Assembly: GCA_900768425.1 (NCBI GenBank)
Contig: CAAGCR010000122.1
Coordinates: 1-8,862 of the forward strand
Direction: 5' to 3'
Length of the DNA stretch: 8,862 nt
From: Clostridia bacterium
Lineage (GTDB): Bacteria; Bacillota; Clostridia; Christensenellales; UBA1242
A program made the translations under genes and the position numbers. Shown here in pieces: positions 7,001-8,862 of the stretch; within the stretch, counting starts at the first letter, position 1, and every line of letters begins with the position of its first letter. The notes under the pieces were generated by a model, which worked only from the letters and a program-made list of their open reading frames with translations, was not told the origin of the DNA and searched no databases.

Positions 7001-8335
7001 ATGGAAAGAGTTTTAGAAACAATAATGCAAGAAAAATTAATTGAAAAAGGAGATATAGTCGCGGTTGCTTGTAGTGGTGGTGTTGACAGTATGGCATTAT
7101 TACATAAACTTAATAGTTTAAAAAACGATTTAGATTGTAAAATAATAGCCGTTACGGTTGACCACTCCATAAGAGAAAATGGTGTAAGAGATGCTTCTTT
7201 TGTGGAAGAATATTGTAATAAAAACAATATAAAGTGCTATAAATTCAAAATTGATGTGCCTCGCCTAGCAAAACAAAAACAATTATCCTTAGAGAGTGCG
7301 GGCAGAGAAGCACGATACGGCATTTTTGATGCTCTAGTATCAAAAGGCATTGCCACAAAAATTGCCCTTGCTCATCATACACAAGACCAAGCCGAAACAA
7401 TACTTTTACACCTTTTTAGAGGTGCAGGACTTAGTGGTGTTAGGGGTATGGACTATAAAAAAGATGAATATTATATTCGCCCACTTTTAAACACATCTAA
7501 AACAGAAATATTAAATTACATAAATGAGAACAATATACCATATGTTACAGATGAAACCAATGCTGATAGTGAATACACAAGAAACTATTTGCGTAATGAA
7601 ATTTACCCACTTTTATTGAAAAAATGGCCAAATATTACTGCACAATTAATTAATTTTAGTAAATCGGTAATTGAAGATGATAATTATATCAATAAAAATC
7701 TTAATGATGGTGCGGTTATTTTAGATGACAAAATTGCCAAAATTCCACTTTCGTACTTTTTATACGATGACGCGTTGATTAATAGAATTATCTTTAAAGC
7801 TCTTCATGGCATAGGCATTAATGTTGATATTGAAAGAAAACATATAGATGCAATAAAAGACTTGGCAGTATCAAAAGAAAACGGCAAAAGAATTAACTTG
7901 CCACTAGGTGTAACTGTTTATAAAGAATACGATTATTTAACTTTAATATGCAAAAAAGTAGAAAGACCGGAGTTTTTTGTTGAGTTTAAATGTGGCAGTG
8001 TAACTGTTCCGGAATTTGGAAAACTAAGCATAAAAAGAGTAAATGACTTTACACCAAAACCAAATGTGCTTTATATAGACTATAAAAAACTTCCACAAGG
8101 TGCAGTTTGGAGATATAGAAAAGAAGGCGATGTTATAGAGAAGTTTGGTGGCGGAACGAAAAAGTTAAAAAGTTTTTTGATTGATAAAAAAATACCACAG
8201 AGAGAAAGAGCTTTTATCCCGGTTCTCGCATATGGTAACGAAGTGTATGTGGTTGCAGGTTTAGAAATATCAAACAAAGTAAGACTAGATGAAAAAACAA
8301 AATCAGCTATCAAAATTGAAGTTGAAAAGAAATAG
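7001..8335 (+). CDS. tilS: tRNA(Ile)-lysidine synthase
   Basis: 444 residues. TilS uses ATP and lysine to convert cytidine 34 of the CAU-anticodon tRNA-Ile to lysidine, changing its charging from Met to Ile and its decoding from AUG to AUA. It is normally essential. The N-terminal ATP-pyrophosphatase domain (about 18-205) has the PP-loop SGGVDS (25-30), VTVDHSIRE (51-59), AHHTQDQAETILLHLFRGAG (124-143), RPLL (160-163) and TDETNADSEYTRNYLRNEI (183-201). A helical middle part (about 210-300) follows. The C-terminal TilS domain (about 370-440) has RYRKEGD, GGGTKKLKSFLIDKKIPQRER and IPVLAYG. ATG 7001 follows AAAGGA (6989-6994) by 6 nt, with an in-frame TAA at 6995-6997. The hpt and ftsH genes often found after tilS in Bacillota are absent; a minus-strand regulator gene lies downstream instead. 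AUA codons occur in these genes (for example in gyrA), fitting a need for TilS. Confidence 0.96.
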   Translation: MERVLETIMQEKLIEKGDIVAVACSGGVDSMALLHKLNSLKNDLDCKIIAVTVDHSIRENGVRDASFVEEYCNKNNIKCYKFKIDVPRLAKQKQLSLESAGREARYGIFDALVSKGIATKIALAHHTQDQAETILLHLFRGAGLSGVRGMDYKKDEYYIRPLLNTSKTEILNYINENNIPYVTDETNADSEYTRNYLRNEIYPLLLKKWPNITAQLINFSKSVIEDDNYINKNLNDGAVILDDKIAKIPLSYFLYDDALINRIIFKALHGIGINVDIERKHIDAIKDLAVSKENGKRINLPLGVTVYKEYDYLTLICKKVERPEFFVEFKCGSVTVPEFGKLSIKRVNDFTPKPNVLYIDYKKLPQGAVWRYRKEGDVIEKFGGGTKKLKSFLIDKKIPQRERAFIPVLAYGNEVYVVAGLEISNKVRLDEKTKSAIKIEVEKK

Positions 8336-8360
8336 TTGCTGTAATAAAATGATTATATTG

Positions 8361-8391
8361 TGGTTGTTTAAAAAACATCGGTTTTCAACCA
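8361..8391 (+). terminator. Weak terminator candidate between tilS and the convergent XRE gene
   Basis: TGGTTG (8361-8366) pairs with CAACCA (8386-8391). AAAAC (8372-8376) pairs with GTTTT (8381-8385) around an ATCG loop, leaving TTTAA bulged on the left arm. No T-run follows directly; a run of six T comes 10 nt later (8402-8407). It is the clearest hairpin in the 159-bp gap after tilS, but it lacks the classical layout on either strand. Confidence 0.3.
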
Positions 8392-8494
8392 TCTATTTGA
8401 ATTTTTTGTTGATTATTTCCGAAAAAACATTCAATGTAGTAGTTAAATAAAAGAATTTATTGTTAGGCATTTATTGGTTGAGTATATATCTTAT

Positions 8495-8740
8495 TTATTC
8501 TAAATCTAAGTTGTCGGCAGTAAAATCTGGCGAGTCTAAAAATTCGCTGGCGGTTATGCCTAAACCTTTGGATAACAACACAATGGTTTTTAATGAAATG
8601 CCGGTTGTTCTTCTTTGCATAATGCTTTTTATTGTTGGAAAGGGAACACCGCTTAAATTTGCTAGTTTGTATTGAGTTAAGTTTTGTTCTTCCATATATT
8701 TGTTTAACCTATCAATAACGGCTATATTAATCTTTTTCAT
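8495..8740 (-). CDS. Small XRE-family (Cro/C1-type) helix-turn-helix regulator
   Basis: 81 residues if translation starts at the ATG complementary to 8738-8740; stop TAA is at 8497-8495. An upstream ATG (8752-8750) would add four residues (MEKV). However, GGAG (8750-8747) sits 6 nt before the inner ATG and overlaps the outer one, so the inner start is preferred. The protein is essentially one five-helix DNA-binding domain. LTQYKLANLSGVPFPTIKSI (21-40) holds helices 2 and 3, and SLKTIVLLSKGLGITASEFL (49-68) holds helices 4 and 5. There is no effector or protease domain and no membrane segment. Such proteins bind operators as dimers, often repressing their own gene. It converges with tilS. A 12-bp inverted repeat 45 bp upstream of the start is a possible operator. 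No toxin, phage or integrase partner is visible, though the window ends 122 bp upstream. The target is unknown. Confidence 0.88.
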   Translation of the reverse strand: MKKINIAVIDRLNKYMEEQNLTQYKLANLSGVPFPTIKSIMQRRTTGISLKTIVLLSKGLGITASEFLDSPDFTADNLDLE

Positions 8741-8746
8741 AACTTT

Positions 8747-8750
8747 CTCC
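8747..8750 (-). promoter_or_regulatory. Shine-Dalgarno that sets the XRE start
   Basis: On the minus strand the sequence reads ATGGAGAAAGTTATGAAAAAG. GGAG lies 6 nt before the second ATG, ideal spacing, while it falls inside the first ATG's own codons. No purine-rich site precedes the first ATG (TATTAAAA). This supports the 81-residue form. Confidence 0.7.
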
Positions 8751-8784
8751 ATTTTTAATAAGTTTAACTCTTGTAATAAAAATT

Positions 8785-8827
8785 ATTAGGATTATGTATC
8801 ATTCTTTTGTTGACGCATAATCCTAAT
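8785..8827. repeat. Perfect 12-bp inverted repeat upstream of the XRE gene (operator or terminator)
   Basis: ATTAGGATTATG (8785-8796) and CATAATCCTAAT (8816-8827) are exact reverse complements separated by 19 bp. Arm centres are 31 bp apart, close to three helical turns, so two dimers could sit on one DNA face. Read on the minus strand, the second arm is followed by AATTTTTATT, which would also suit an intrinsic terminator for a gene beyond the right edge. The GG/CC core makes it more specific than the A/T-only repeats elsewhere in the window. Function is undecided between operator and terminator. Confidence 0.6.
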
Positions 8828-8862
8828 TTTATTTAAACATATTGTTATGAAAAAGTTATATA

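Noticed and set aside
8398..8433. Hairpin TGAAT/ATTCA plus TTTTT/AAAAA as terminator of the XRE gene.
   Set aside because: It has a bulge, A/T-only inner pairs and no T-run after the stem on the minus strand, and it lies over 60 nt past the stop.
8460..8675. A 71-residue plus-strand open frame.
   Set aside because: It lies antisense to the well-supported XRE gene, has no ribosome-binding site and no recognisable domain.
8847..8862. Possible plus-strand gene start (ATGAAAAAGTTATAT) at the right edge, with TTGACG at 8810-8815 upstream.
   Set aside because: No Shine-Dalgarno precedes the ATG, no good -10 lies at the right spacing from TTGACG, and only five codons are visible.

Overview
The window is a strongly AT-rich bacterial chromosome segment. 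It reads cleanly with the standard code: stops are TAA or TAG and Trp is TGG. Adjacent gyrB-gyrA, purine-rich Shine-Dalgarno sites (AGGGG, AAGGGG, AAAGGA, GGAG), short GyrB without the enterobacterial insertion, and AT-rich intrinsic terminators all suggest a low-GC Bacillota, probably Clostridia-like and possibly an uncultured gut lineage. That placement is an inference from style, not from a phylogeny.

Layout. Bases 1-789 are the 3' part of an SPFH-domain protein ending in two zinc ribbons (YdjI-like), closed by a hairpin and a good intrinsic terminator. Bases 907-2010 encode a membrane-anchored protein with two zinc ribbons (YdjG-like). A very AT-rich 339-bp gap follows, with a terminator-like hairpin, an AT palindrome, a good extended -10 promoter and a long structured-looking leader. 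Then come gyrB (2350-4275) and gyrA (4292-6820), 16 bp apart and evidently one operon, ending in a second hairpin-plus-terminator arrangement. tilS (7001-8335) has its own promoter and ribosome-binding site. The right end carries a small XRE-type repressor gene on the minus strand (8740-8495), convergent with tilS. Upstream of it is a perfect 12-bp inverted repeat at 8785-8827.

How the genes relate. The two left-hand genes look like parts of the membrane-stress module known from the Bacillus subtilis pspA-ydjGHI operon, but here they are in a different order and separated by a terminator. GyrB and GyrA form the A2B2 DNA gyrase that introduces negative supercoils. TilS makes lysidine at position 34 of the AUA-reading tRNA-Ile. 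The XRE gene has no visible partner in the window. No rRNA, tRNA, CRISPR array, transposase or phage structural gene is visible. The protein-coding part is mostly ordinary housekeeping. The less explained signals are the XRE-associated inverted repeat, the paired hairpins after two transcription units, the gyrB leader and a divergent GyrA-box.
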